Shown here: positions 40,341 to 49,133 of the stretch, in pieces
How the letters are laid out: every line of letters starts with the position of its first letter
Position numbering within the stretch: the first letter of the stretch is position 1
From: Hymenobacter aquaticus
GTDB taxonomy: Bacteria; Bacteroidota; Bacteroidia; Cytophagales; Hymenobacteraceae
Direction: 5' to 3'
Assembly: GCF_004765605.1 (NCBI RefSeq)
Contig: NZ_SRLC01000002.1
Location: 1,550,001 to 1,614,000, forward strand
DNA: 64,000 nucleotides
Made by a program: the position numbers and the translations under genes
The notes under the pieces: model-generated
What the model saw: only the letters and a program-made list of their open reading frames with translations
The model's database searches: none
What the model was told of the DNA's origin: nothing

Positions 40341-41987
40341 CTAAAACTCGTTCTTATGGTGCTGGATGGCGGCTTTTACGAAGCGCACAAACAGCGGGTG
40401 GGGGTTCTGCACCGTGCTTTTCAGCTCGGGGTGAAACTGCCCGGCCACAAACCACGGGTGGTTGGGAATCTCGATGACTTCGACCAGGCCCGTGTCGGGG
40501 TTGAGGCCGGAGGGCACCATGCCGGCTTCCTCGAACTGCTTCAAAAACTCGTTGTTGAACTCGTAGCGGTGCCGGTGCCGCTCACTGATGGTGTTGCGGC
40601 CGTAGGCTTTGGCCGCCTTCGAGCCGCGGCGCAGCTCGCAGGAGTAGGCCCCCAGGCGCATGGTGCCGCCCTTCTGGGTGATGCTCTTCTGCTCTTCCAT
40701 CATGGCAATGACGGGGAAGGGCGAGCCGGGGTCCATTTCCGTGGACGAGGCCCCTTCCAGCTGCAGCACGTTGCGGGCAAACTCGACCACCGCGCACTGC
40801 ATGCCCAGGCAGATACCGAAGAACGGAATCCGGTTTTCGCGCACGTACTTAATGGCCGCCACCTTGCCCTCGAAGCCCCGCTCGCCGAACCCGGGCGCTA
40901 CCAGCACCCCGTCCACGCCGTGGAGCAACTGGGCAATGTTTTCGGAAGTGACGTGGTCGGACTGAATGCTGCGCACCGTGACCTTGCACTCGTTCTGGGC
41001 TCCGGCGTGCACGAAGGCCTCATTGATGGACTTGTAGGCGTCGGGCAGCTCCACGTACTTGCCGACCAGGGCAATGGTGATTTCCTCGGTCGGGTTCTTG
41101 AGCCGGCCCAGAAAGTCTTTCCACACTTCCAGGTCGGGCTGGGCGCTGCCGCCGGTGAGCTTCATCTTCTTGATAACCCGCTCATCCAAGTGTTCCTTGA
41201 GCATGAGCAGGGGCACCGAGTAGATGCTGTCGGCGTCGAGGGCCTCGATAACCGAGTTGATTTTTACGTTGCAGAACAGCGCAATCTTCTTGCGCATCTC
41301 CATCGGAATCGGGTGCTCGGAGCGGCACACCAGGATGTCGGGCTGCAGGCCGGCCTCGCGCAGGTCGCGCACCGAGTGCTGGGTGGGCTTGGTTTTCAGC
41401 TCGCCGGCGGCGGCCAGGTAGGGCAGCAGCGTCAGGTGAATCACGACTGAGTCGTTCGGGGGCAGCTCCCAGCGCAGCTGGCGCACGGCCTCCACGAAGG
41501 GCAGGCTCTCGATGTCGCCGATGCAGCCCCCGATTTCGGTGATGACGATGTCGAACTCATTCCGCTCGCCGAGCATCAGCATGCGGCGCTTGATTTCGTC
41601 GGTAATGTGGGGCACGACCTGCACCGTTTTGCCCAGGTAGGCTCCCTCGCGCTCCTGCCGGATGACGTGGTCGTAGATGCGGCCGGTCGTCACGTTGTTG
41701 GCCTGGGAGGTCGGCACGTTCAGGAACCGCTCGTAGTGGCCCAGGTCGAGGTCGGTTTCGGCCCCGTCGTCGGTCACGTAGCATTCGCCGTGCTCGTAGG
41801 GGTTCAGCGTGCCCGGGTCGATGTTGATGTAGGGGTCGAACTTCTGGATGGTGACCCGAAAGCCGCGGGCTTGCAGCAGCTTGGCGAGGGAGGCGGCAAT
41901 GATGCCTTTACCCAGGGAGGAAGTCACGCCGCCGGTCACGAAAATGTACTTGGCGGTAGTCGCGGGAGTGGGGGTTCTGTCTGGCAT
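40341..41987 (-). CDS. pyrG: CTP synthase (glutamine-hydrolysing)
   Basis: PyrG makes CTP from UTP, ATP and glutamine in the cytosol. The 548-residue protein has the N-terminal synthetase domain (VTGGVTSSLGKGIIAASLA near residue 17, with the P-loop-like SSLGKG). The C-terminal class I glutamine amidotransferase has its nucleophile Cys in FFGICLGMQCAV near 392 and its His/Glu in GQFHPELKS near 525. Length is normal. The ATG at 41987 is preferred over one four codons earlier at 41999. A TAGCTTTG -7 box lies 10 bp upstream. It is divergent from the PBP4-type gene and separated from yidC by the nested palindrome. Confidence 0.96.
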   Translation of the reverse strand: MPDRTPTPATTAKYIFVTGGVTSSLGKGIIAASLAKLLQARGFRVTIQKFDPYINIDPGTLNPYEHGECYVTDDGAETDLDLGHYERFLNVPTSQANNVTTGRIYDHVIRQEREGAYLGKTVQVVPHITDEIKRRMLMLGERNEFDIVITEIGGCIGDIESLPFVEAVRQLRWELPPNDSVVIHLTLLPYLAAAGELKTKPTQHSVRDLREAGLQPDILVCRSEHPIPMEMRKKIALFCNVKINSVIEALDADSIYSVPLLMLKEHLDERVIKKMKLTGGSAQPDLEVWKDFLGRLKNPTEEITIALVGKYVELPDAYKSINEAFVHAGAQNECKVTVRSIQSDHVTSENIAQLLHGVDGVLVAPGFGERGFEGKVAAIKYVRENRIPFFGICLGMQCAVVEFARNVLQLEGASSTEMDPGSPFPVIAMMEEQKSITQKGGTMRLGAYSCELRRGSKAAKAYGRNTISERHRHRYEFNNEFLKQFEEAGMVPSGLNPDTGLVEVIEIPNHPWFVAGQFHPELKSTVQNPHPLFVRFVKAAIQHHKNEF

Positions 41988-41996
41988 AACAGGACG

Positions 41997-42004
41997 CAAA
42001 GCTA
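41997..42004 (-). promoter_or_regulatory. -7 element TAGCTTTG of pyrG
   Basis: A full TAnnTTTG match on the minus strand, 10 bp upstream of the pyrG ATG at 41987; it would give a very short leader. No -33 box is evident. Confidence 0.5.
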
Positions 42005-42130
42005 CTCAAATATGTGGGCCGGGCGCGGCCCCGGGCCGAATGTTGCGCAGAATAGTTCGGGGCCCGCTCCGGGAAAAGCGGCAAAAGTTGAGGTCGAGTT
42101 TGCATATTGCGCGCCCCAAATCCGCCGCTC

Positions 42131-43492
42131 ATGCCCCGCCTGTTGCTTTCTTTTCTGCTTGTCTTTTTCGCGCTGCTTCGGCCGGCCGTCACGCGGGCGC
42201 AGGGAGCCGCAGCGGCCGACAACACGGCGGAAACCGCGCTGCACCGCGGGCAGGGGCCGCGCTGGCTCAACCGGCTGCTGGGCTCGTCGGCGGTGCTGCG
42301 CCAGCACCACGTGGGCGTCTGTCTCACCGACGTGGCCACCGGCGAGACGCTCTACGAGCTGAATTCCGAGCAGTATTTCACCCCGGCCAGCACCATGAAG
42401 CTGTTCAGTCTGTACGCCGGCCTGCACCTGCTCGGCGACTCGCTGCCCAGCCTGCGCTACGTGGTGCGGCCCGACTCGCTGCTGTTCTGGGGCACCGGCG
42501 ACCCGACGCTGCTCCACGGCGACGTGCCCTCGGGCCGGGCCTTTGCCTTTCTGCAGGGCCGGCCCGAGAAGCTGTTTTACCTGCCCATTCCCAGCGTCGA
42601 GGCCTTCGGGCCGGGCTGGAGCTGGGACGACTACACCTATTACTTCTCGCCCGAGCGGGCCGCCTTCCCGATTTACGGCAACACGGTCCGCTTCTACGCC
42701 CGGCCCAACCAGCCGCTGCGCGTGGCCCCGGCCTCGTTTGCCCCGCTGGTCGAGCCCACCCCGCCGGGCTTCCCGGCCGCCGACCACGTGCGGCGGGCCG
42801 AGCTGGAAAACCGCTTTTTCGTGCTGCCTTCCGCCAAGAGCTGGGTCGATGAAACGCCCTTCCGCACCAGCCCCGGCCTGCTGCTGAAGCTGCTGCAAGA
42901 CACGCTGCGCCGGCCCGTGCAGGCCCTGCGCTGGCAGCTGCGGCCCCAGGACAGCCTCCGGACGCTGAGCGGCCTGCCCGTCGACTCGCTCTACCGGCGC
43001 ATGCTGCAGGTCAGCGACAATTTCCTGGCCGAGCAGCTGCTGCTGATGTGCTCCAGCCGCCTGGGCTCCGACTCGCTAAACACCGCCCGCGCCATCCGGG
43101 CCGTGCGCCGGCAGTTCCTGGCCGATTTGCCCGACCCGCTGCGCTGGGTGGATGGCTCGGGCCTCTCGCGCCTGAACCTGGCCACCCCCCGCGACCTGAA
43201 CGCGCTGCTGCTGAAGCTGCACCGGGAAGTGCCCGAGGCCCGGCTGCTGAGCTTGTTGGCGGCCGGCGGCGGGCACGGCACGCTGCGCCGCGGCTACCAC
43301 GACGCGCGCGGCCCCTGGTTCTGGGGCAAAACCGGCACCCTGACCAACACCCACAACCTGTGCGGCTACCTGCGCACCCGCAAGGGCCGGCTGCTGGCCG
43401 TGAGCTTTCTGAACAACCACCACGTGGTGGAAACCAGCGCCGTGCGCCGCGAAATGGAGCGGATTCTGGGCCAGGTGCGGGAGCGGCTCTAG
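42131..43492 (+). CDS. dacB: D-alanyl-D-alanine carboxypeptidase/endopeptidase (PBP4, peptidase S13)
   Basis: A 453-residue penicillin-binding protein of the class C/PBP4 type that trims peptidoglycan stem peptides and cross-links in the periplasm. The signal peptide is MPRLLLSFLLVFFALLRPAVTRAQ. All three penicilloyl-transferase motifs are present: SxxK in TPASTMKLFSL near residue 88, SxN in QVSDNFLAEQ near 297 and KTG in WGKTGTLTNTHN near 400. The enzyme should therefore be active and bind beta-lactams. The frame is open from 42107, but the ATG at 42131 begins the signal peptide. It is divergent from pyrG. Confidence 0.92.
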   Translation: MPRLLLSFLLVFFALLRPAVTRAQGAAAADNTAETALHRGQGPRWLNRLLGSSAVLRQHHVGVCLTDVATGETLYELNSEQYFTPASTMKLFSLYAGLHLLGDSLPSLRYVVRPDSLLFWGTGDPTLLHGDVPSGRAFAFLQGRPEKLFYLPIPSVEAFGPGWSWDDYTYYFSPERAAFPIYGNTVRFYARPNQPLRVAPASFAPLVEPTPPGFPAADHVRRAELENRFFVLPSAKSWVDETPFRTSPGLLLKLLQDTLRRPVQALRWQLRPQDSLRTLSGLPVDSLYRRMLQVSDNFLAEQLLLMCSSRLGSDSLNTARAIRAVRRQFLADLPDPLRWVDGSGLSRLNLATPRDLNALLLKLHREVPEARLLSLLAAGGGHGTLRRGYHDARGPWFWGKTGTLTNTHNLCGYLRTRKGRLLAVSFLNNHHVVETSAVRREMERILGQVRERL

Positions 43493-43581
43493 GTACTTCG
43501 GCGGCCGGGGTAAGCTACGAACGGCGGTTGGCTGCCAAGTGCCGATTGGGAGGGGCTGCGGAAATATTTTCTGATTGTCTT

Positions 43582-43794
43582 TTACCTAGCCGGAGCGGCG
43601 GCAGCGGGCAAGCGCACGTGGAGCTTAAATACCTCTGTTTTATAATAAAATAGGTATGCTTCTATGTTTTTCATGGCCGATAGTTGGCCGATCAGAAAGA
43701 AACGAAATTGTTGTACTGTGCTTACAAGAACCGGTTCGTTTTCAAGACAAACGGGGCAAGATTGGCATGGCTGGGTGATAATCGGTAGATTCAT
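43582..43794 (-). CDS. possible small Cys-containing protein
   Basis: A 70-codon frame starting MNLPIITQPCQSCPVCLENEP, with three closely spaced cysteines (CQSCPVC) that could bind zinc. The rest has no recognised domain. The region is locally less GC-rich than its surroundings and has no better frame. It may be a real small gene or chance. It is the only candidate in the 383-bp gap between the PBP4-type gene and the PA14/ricin gene. Confidence 0.3.
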   Translation of the reverse strand: MNLPIITQPCQSCPVCLENEPVLVSTVQQFRFFLIGQLSAMKNIEAYLFYYKTEVFKLHVRLPAAAAPAR

Positions 43795-43875
43795 GCCTCT
43801 GTTTGAATCATAACCGGACGGGAAGGCCCCGGATTTCTGGCTTTTTGCTCTGGTTTCACCTCAACTTTTATTGCT

Positions 43876-45600
43876 GTGCGTTGCTCGATAGTATGTTCAC
43901 TGGTGGCCGGTCTTAGCGTTGGCGTAACAACATTAGCTCCTGCTGCCCGGGCAACCACTTGGGCCACCGGCGGCCCCCACCGCACTCCCGTGGCCTTGCC
44001 GGTGCAAAATGCTGGCACCGGCTTGACGGGCACCTACTTCGCCAACGGCACGATGGCCGGCGCGCCCGTGCTGCGCCGCGTGGATGCCGCCATGGACTTT
44101 AACTGGGGCAAACAGTCGCCCGGCCCCGGCCTGCCCGCCGACAACTTCTCGGTGCGCTGGGAAGGGCTGCTGGCCGCGCCCGGCACGGGCAGCTACCGGT
44201 TCGTGGCCAAAACCGGCGACGAAGTGCGGCTCTGGATCAACGGCAAAAAAATCCTGGATACCTGGAAAGGCACCTCGGGTGGCGTGCTCAGCAACGGCAA
44301 CGTCGGGCTGGCTGCCGGGGAAAAGACTACGATTAAAATCGAGTTTGCCGAAGGAGAGGGCGACGCGCAGTTTCAGCTGCTGTGGGCCCCGCCCGGCCAG
44401 GCTCCGCAGCTTATCCCGACCACCAGCCTCTACCCGCTGGGCTCCCCCACCACCCCCGACCCGCCCGGAACGGCCCCGGCGCCCAAGCCCGTAGCGGCCA
44501 AGCCCACGCCGAAGCCCGCCGCCGCTAAGCCTGCCGCCCCAGCCAAGCCCGTGGCCGTGGCCAAGGCCGAAGTAGCACCCAAGCCCGCCAAGGCCCCGGC
44601 GGTAAGCCCCGAGCAGGCCGCTGCTAAAGCCGCCGCCGCGGCCGAAGCCAAGGCGGCAGCCGCCAAAGCCAAAGCCGCCGCCGACAAAGCTAAGGCCGAA
44701 GCCAAAGCCACCGAAGCCAAAGCCAAAGCCGACAAGGCCGCCGCCAAAGCGGCGGCCGAAGCTGAAGCCAAGGCCAAGAAAGACCAGCAGCCCGAGCCCC
44801 TGGCCCCCGGCGTGTACGTGCTGACCTCGCGCACCACCGGCAAGCCCCTGGAAGTTATTGACCCTTACCGGCCCAATAGCCAGGCCTACCAGCCCGAGGC
44901 CGTGGGTGCGGCCGCCGGTAGTGCGGCCCTGGCCCGCAGCACGGCTCCGCAGTGGAAAATCGAGAGCCTGGGCGGGGGCTTTTACCGCCTGGTGGTACCC
45001 GGCAACAACCGCGTGCTGGAAGTGCTGGGTAGCTCCACCTCCAACGGGGCCGACCTGGATTTGTGGCCGTACTACAGCGGCAACAACCAGGCCTGGCGCA
45101 TCGAGCCCACCGAGGGCGGCTTCTACAAGCTGCTGGCCAAGCACAGCAACAAGGCCCTGACGGCCAAAGACTCGGCCAATACCACCGACAGCGGCACGAT
45201 TCACCAGTGGCGCTTCAGTGGCCGCGAAAACCAGATGTGGAAGCTGCAGCCGGTGCAGGCCGAAGAGCCCACCGCCGCCGCTATGGCCGGCAGCAAGCCC
45301 GGCGTAGGAGCCCACAAAATGAGCATCTACCCCAACCCCAGCAACGGCGTGGTGCAGCTGCGCTACGAACTGCCCGAGGAAATTCCGATGGGCTGGGTGC
45401 TCTACAACCAGAGCGGCGCGCCGGTGCGCGTCTCCGACTACCGCCGCCAGCCCGCCGGGCCGCACCACCAGACCCTGGACTTCACCGGCCTGCCCGCCGG
45501 CGACTACAACCTGCGCATGACCGTGGGCACCGTCACCACGCGCGAGCAGCTGCAGCTGCGCAGCCCCAAAGCAGTGGTGCCCACCCCGAGCGGCAACTAA
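43876..45600 (+). CDS. T9SS-exported PA14 / ricin-type lectin protein
   Basis: A 574-residue modular exported protein. A signal peptide (LVAGLSVGVTTLAPAARA) is followed by a PA14 domain (about 48-185; GTYFANGTMAG, GSYRFVAKTGDEVRLWINGK). A Pro/Lys/Ala-rich linker of about 120 residues comes next, its second half alternating K, A and E in a probable coiled coil. A ricin-type beta-trefoil lectin domain (about 313-455) has the repeated QxW motif (QWKI, QAWRI, QMWKL). A type IX sorting domain ends the protein (MSIYPNPSNGVVQLRYELP near 485). Both PA14 and ricin domains bind sugars, so a surface glycan-binding role is likely; no enzyme domain is present. The start is a GTG at 43876; no ATG exists in frame. 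Confidence 0.85.
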   Translation: MRCSIVCSLVAGLSVGVTTLAPAARATTWATGGPHRTPVALPVQNAGTGLTGTYFANGTMAGAPVLRRVDAAMDFNWGKQSPGPGLPADNFSVRWEGLLAAPGTGSYRFVAKTGDEVRLWINGKKILDTWKGTSGGVLSNGNVGLAAGEKTTIKIEFAEGEGDAQFQLLWAPPGQAPQLIPTTSLYPLGSPTTPDPPGTAPAPKPVAAKPTPKPAAAKPAAPAKPVAVAKAEVAPKPAKAPAVSPEQAAAKAAAAAEAKAAAAKAKAAADKAKAEAKATEAKAKADKAAAKAAAEAEAKAKKDQQPEPLAPGVYVLTSRTTGKPLEVIDPYRPNSQAYQPEAVGAAAGSAALARSTAPQWKIESLGGGFYRLVVPGNNRVLEVLGSSTSNGADLDLWPYYSGNNQAWRIEPTEGGFYKLLAKHSNKALTAKDSANTTDSGTIHQWRFSGRENQMWKLQPVQAEEPTAAAMAGSKPGVGAHKMSIYPNPSNGVVQLRYELPEEIPMGWVLYNQSGAPVRVSDYRRQPAGPHHQTLDFTGLPAGDYNLRMTVGTVTTREQLQLRSPKAVVPTPSGN

Positions 45601-45624
45601 CACCGTAGTTTATAGCAAACAGAA

Positions 45625-45656
45625 CCGGGCGGCTCCAAATGGGGCCGCCCGGTTTC
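45625..45656 (+). terminator. terminator after the PA14/ricin gene
   Basis: Arms CCGGGCGGC / GCCGCCCGG with a 10-nt loop followed by TTTCGTTT, 25 bp past the stop. It also faces the end of the convergent 200-residue gene. Confidence 0.75.
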
Positions 45657-45658
45657 GT

Positions 45659-46261
45659 TTAGCGGGGTGTAGCATTAGCTAAGTCCTCATTCCAATCCTT
45701 ATCTATCTGACCAAAATATTTGTTGAGCAGAGCATGGGCCGCTTGCACCCTGAATACCTCATGTTGCAGCTTTCCGGCAGCATCGGTAGCCGGATTATCC
45801 TGAGTCAACAGCTTGTGTACCGTCTGTTTGAGCGTGTGCGGCTCGAAAGGACCTTGCATGGCTTCTATGACAAACACGCCAGCCAGCATGGCCTCGCCCG
45901 GGTCGGAACAGCGTAGGATGAACTCGGTAAAAAACTCCAGGTGCTTTGTGCAGTCGTATCGAATACAAGGCCAGATCAGAGTCGAGCGGTAATTCTGATT
46001 GATAGAAGCTACTGCGGCTTTCATCAGCAGTTCTACCACCTGCTCATCCTTGGCGTAAGCAAAAGCGTCTGCGACGAACCACTGAACGACCCGGTCGGTA
46101 TCATCCTCTAAAAAAGGAGCGAAGGACAGGAAGCTGCCTTTCTTATTCCAACAGGAAAGCAGGGCCTTTAAGATCTGTTGGCGCTCGGTATTCCCTGCAC
46201 TGGCCGCTTGCGCAATACTGGCGCGCAGGTGAGTCAAATGCGCCGTTTTGGACAGATTCAT
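45659..46261 (-). CDS. hypothetical helical protein of atypical composition
   Basis: A 200-residue, apparently soluble, helix-rich protein (MNLSKTAHLTHLRASI). Regularly spaced hydrophobic helices resemble HEAT/ARM-type repeats (VVQWFVADAFAYAKDEQVVELLMKAAV near residue 58), but no family is certain. Its GC content and codon use are visibly lower than in its neighbours (TTG, AAA, ATA-type codons), which suggests recent acquisition. It starts 8 bp after the SerB-SerA stop on the same strand, so it may be co-transcribed. Immunity or adaptor proteins can look like this, but nothing here proves it. Confidence 0.7.
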   Translation of the reverse strand: MNLSKTAHLTHLRASIAQAASAGNTERQQILKALLSCWNKKGSFLSFAPFLEDDTDRVVQWFVADAFAYAKDEQVVELLMKAAVASINQNYRSTLIWPCIRYDCTKHLEFFTEFILRCSDPGEAMLAGVFVIEAMQGPFEPHTLKQTVHKLLTQDNPATDAAGKLQHEVFRVQAAHALLNKYFGQIDKDWNEDLANATPR

Positions 46262-46269
46262 GGCCCGCC

Positions 46270-48171
46270 TTAGTACAGCACCCGGAACTTAATCGTGTGC
46301 TCTACCGCGCGTAGGGCCTGAATTACTTCCTGGTCGTACTCCTTGTCGATGTCGGTGATGACGTAGCCGATGTGCTCGTTGGTTTTCAGGTACTGGCCCA
46401 GAATGTTGACGTGGTGCTCGGCCAGCACGTTGTTGATGCGGGCCAGTACGCCGGGCACGTTGGCGTGCACGTGAATCAGGCGGTGGGCCTGCTGGGTGGG
46501 CAGCTGAATGTTGGGGAAGTTGACGCTCTGCTGAGTGTTACCGGTGTTGATGTACTGCATAATCCGCTCGGGCACGAACTCGGCAATGTTGCGCTGGGCC
46601 TCGGCCGTGCTGCCGCCGATGTGGGGCGTGAGCAGCACGTTGGGTAGGCCCCGCAATTCGCTTTCGAAGCCTTCGTCGTTGGTTTTGGGCTCGTAGGGAA
46701 ACACGTCGACGGCGGCGCCGCCGAGGTGGCCGCTGCGCAGGGCGGCGGCCAGGGCCGGCACGTCCACGACGTGGCCGCGGGCGTTGTTGAGCAGAATGGC
46801 GCCGGGCTTCATCAAGGCCAGCTCGGCGGCCCCGATGAGGTTGGTGTTGTCCTTGCGGCCGTCCACGTGCAGGGTCACGATGTCGGCCTGCTGCAACAGC
46901 TCTTGCAGCGTGCGGCAGCGCACGGCGTTGCCCAGCTGCAGCTTTTCGGCCACGTCGTAGTAGAGCACCTGCATGCCCACGGCCTCGGCTACCACCGAGA
47001 GCTGGGAGCCAATGTTGCCGTAGCCCACGATGCCGAGCTTTTTGCCCCGGATTTCAAACGAGCCCTTGGCCGACTTGTCCCACTCGCCGGCGTGCATCTT
47101 GGGGTTTTTCTCCGGGATGCGGCGGGCCAGCACGATGATTTCGCCCAGGGCCAGCTCTACCACCGAGCGGGTGTTGGAGAAGGGCGCGTTGAACACGGCT
47201 ACCCCGCGCTTCATGGCCTCGGTCAGGTCAATCTGGTTGGTGCCGATGCAGAAGGCGCCGACGGCAATCAGGCGGTTGGCTTTTTCCAGCACCCGCTGCG
47301 TAACCTGGGTTTTGGAGCGGATGCCGAGGATGCTCACGCCCTCGATGCGCGCCATGAGCTCGTCTTCGTCGAGGCCGCCGGGCACGGAATCCACCTGGTA
47401 GCCTTCGGCGCGGAACAGCTCGGCGGCCCGGGCGTCGGGGTTTTCGAGCAGCAATACTTTGATGCGGTTTTTGGGGTAGCTCAGGGTCATGGGTAGCTTA
47501 TTCTGATAGAGAAATTCGTCGAAAGAGGGCAGTACTTCGTCGGCGCGGGCTACTACGGCCTCGCGGCTGACGTTTTCGGTGAAGGCGTAGAAGCGGTTGG
47601 CCAGGCCGGCCTCCCGGATCTGGTAGTCGGTGTAGCCGTCGCCGAGCACGTACACGTCGCCCGCCAGATCCAGCTCGCGCAGCTGCAGAATCTTGCCCCC
47701 GTCGCGGCTGAGCACGTTTTCGGGGTCGAAGCCGGTGATGCGGCCGTCCTCGGCGAAGGTGAAGGTGTTGGCCAGCACGTGGTCGGCCTGAATGCCGAAA
47801 TCGGCCACCACGGGCTCGATAAACTCCCGAAAGCCGCTGCTGACGATGAACACGCGGCCGGGAAACCGCTCGAAGAAGGCCCGGTTGCGCACGATGCTCT
47901 CCGACACCTTGCCCTTGAGCTGCTCGACCAGCAAGGGCAGGTGCTCGCGCCGGGCCGGCAGCAACGCCAGCCGCTGCTTCAAGGATTCCGAGAAGCTCAG
48001 GCTGCCGCTCATGCCCCGGTCGGTCAGGGCCCGGATTTCACCGACTATCGTTGAGCGGTCGGGGTGGCCGCGCAGGGCAATATCGGCCAGCTCGTCGAGG
48101 CCTTCCACCTGGGTGAAGGTGCTGTCGAAGTCAATAATCAGGTAGGGCAGCGGTGTGGTTGGTTGGGGCAT
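46270..48171 (-). CDS. serA: bifunctional SerB-SerA fusion (phosphoserine phosphatase + phosphoglycerate dehydrogenase)
   Basis: A 633-residue fusion covering two steps of serine synthesis. The N-terminal part (about 1-225) is a haloacid-dehalogenase phosphatase like SerB: motif I LIIDFDSTFT with nucleophile Asp14, motif II-like FIVSSGF near 112 and motif IV LGDGYTDYQIREAG near 180. The C-terminal part (from about 235) is D-3-phosphoglycerate dehydrogenase: Rossmann GIVGYGNIGSQL near 385, catalytic NNARGHVVD near 462 and LTPHIGGSTAEAQ near 508. An ACT domain (AHRLIHVHANVPGVLARINN near 560) suggests feedback control by serine. I use the ATG at 48171; the open frame to 48285 is not protein-like. 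The dehydrogenase gives its usual symbol. Confidence 0.9.
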   Translation of the reverse strand: MPQPTTPLPYLIIDFDSTFTQVEGLDELADIALRGHPDRSTIVGEIRALTDRGMSGSLSFSESLKQRLALLPARREHLPLLVEQLKGKVSESIVRNRAFFERFPGRVFIVSSGFREFIEPVVADFGIQADHVLANTFTFAEDGRITGFDPENVLSRDGGKILQLRELDLAGDVYVLGDGYTDYQIREAGLANRFYAFTENVSREAVVARADEVLPSFDEFLYQNKLPMTLSYPKNRIKVLLLENPDARAAELFRAEGYQVDSVPGGLDEDELMARIEGVSILGIRSKTQVTQRVLEKANRLIAVGAFCIGTNQIDLTEAMKRGVAVFNAPFSNTRSVVELALGEIIVLARRIPEKNPKMHAGEWDKSAKGSFEIRGKKLGIVGYGNIGSQLSVVAEAVGMQVLYYDVAEKLQLGNAVRCRTLQELLQQADIVTLHVDGRKDNTNLIGAAELALMKPGAILLNNARGHVVDVPALAAALRSGHLGGAAVDVFPYEPKTNDEGFESELRGLPNVLLTPHIGGSTAEAQRNIAEFVPERIMQYINTGNTQQSVNFPNIQLPTQQAHRLIHVHANVPGVLARINNVLAEHHVNILGQYLKTNEHIGYVITDIDKEYDQEVIQALRAVEHTIKFRVLY

Positions 48172-48304
48172 AGTGGCGGTAATATCGGGCACAAATGCCA
48201 CTTGAGCGGGGAAATTATTGCCGGCCGGAATTTTCCGGGGCCGATGCCAACCTTTCGCCGCGCGGCGGCCTCCCCATAGTACCAACCTACATTCTTACGG
48301 CCAC

Positions 48305-49051
48305 ATGAAGAAAATTACCCTGCTATTTCTCGGTCTGTTAGCGGCTGAGCTGGGCTACGCCCAAACCACGGAAGTATCCCTGCACCTGACTTCGGGCTTG
48401 TCCAACTTTCGGGGCAAGAATGCCACTGAAACGACCGCCATTATGGTGCCCGACAACGAGGCCGTGCCGCCCTACAAGTATTTGTATACCCTGATGGACG
48501 TGCCCTACGCCGCCGATCCGTTCGGTAAAAAGCTGGGAGTGTCGTACGGGGCGGCCGCGCAGGTGCAGCACGTTACGGCCCGCCACCTGGTATTTGGGGC
48601 GCAGGGCGGCTACGAAGTATTGCGCAGCCGCACGCCGATTTTCGTGGTGTTCGATAAGCATGATTTCGGCCTGTCGGCCAAGGGCCACGCCACCTTGGCC
48701 AACAGCTTTATCAACCTGCACCCGTTCGTGGGCTACCGCCTCACGCGCGGCCCGCTGGATTACGACCTGACCGTCGGCCCGGAAATCGGGTTGTTGCAGC
48801 GCAGCCACGAAACGGCCGAAGCCACCCTCACGGACTTCAAAGATGCCGCGTACACCACCGATCTGGAGCGTAGCCAGCGGAAAGTAGACGTGCGGGCCCG
48901 CCTCAACGCGACGGTGTATTACCATCGGCTGGGCTTTTCCCTGGGGTACTCCCTGGGCCTGAGCAAGTACCGGCCCGACTATGCCAGCAGCTCCGAGCAG
49001 CTATATTCGCAGGTCTTCCGGACCGGCATTTCGTACCGGATTGGGGTGTAA
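48305..49051 (+). CDS. outer-membrane beta-barrel protein, paralogue 1
   Basis: A 248-residue exported protein with a signal peptide (MKKITLLFLGLLAAELGYAQ). The mature part shows alternating hydrophobic beta-strands typical of small (PorT/OmpW-like) barrels, including LVFGAQGGYEVLRSR near residue 98 and YYHRLGFSLGYSLGLSKY near 210, and ends SYRIGV. It is clearly paralogous to the next gene: both share TEVS.HLTSG, the QV..VTA segment, the GYE.LRSR strand, NLHPF and the VD.RARLN motif. Function and ligand are unknown. The ATG at 48305 opens the signal peptide; the frame is open from 48218. Confidence 0.8.
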   Translation: MKKITLLFLGLLAAELGYAQTTEVSLHLTSGLSNFRGKNATETTAIMVPDNEAVPPYKYLYTLMDVPYAADPFGKKLGVSYGAAAQVQHVTARHLVFGAQGGYEVLRSRTPIFVVFDKHDFGLSAKGHATLANSFINLHPFVGYRLTRGPLDYDLTVGPEIGLLQRSHETAEATLTDFKDAAYTTDLERSQRKVDVRARLNATVYYHRLGFSLGYSLGLSKYRPDYASSSEQLYSQVFRTGISYRIGV

Positions 49052-49072
49052 GCCCGCTGTTGACCCACTAAC

Positions 49073-49103
49073 CGGGCAGCACCAGCAGGGCTGGTGCTGC
49101 CCG
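49073..49103 (+). terminator. terminator between the paralogous barrel genes
   Basis: Perfect 14-bp arms CGGGCAGCACCAGC / GCTGGTGCTGCCCG with a 3-nt loop followed by TATTCTTT. It makes the two paralogues separate transcription units. Confidence 0.85.
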
Positions 49104-49133
49104 TATTCTTTGTTCTCTATTCCGAATGTGGTT

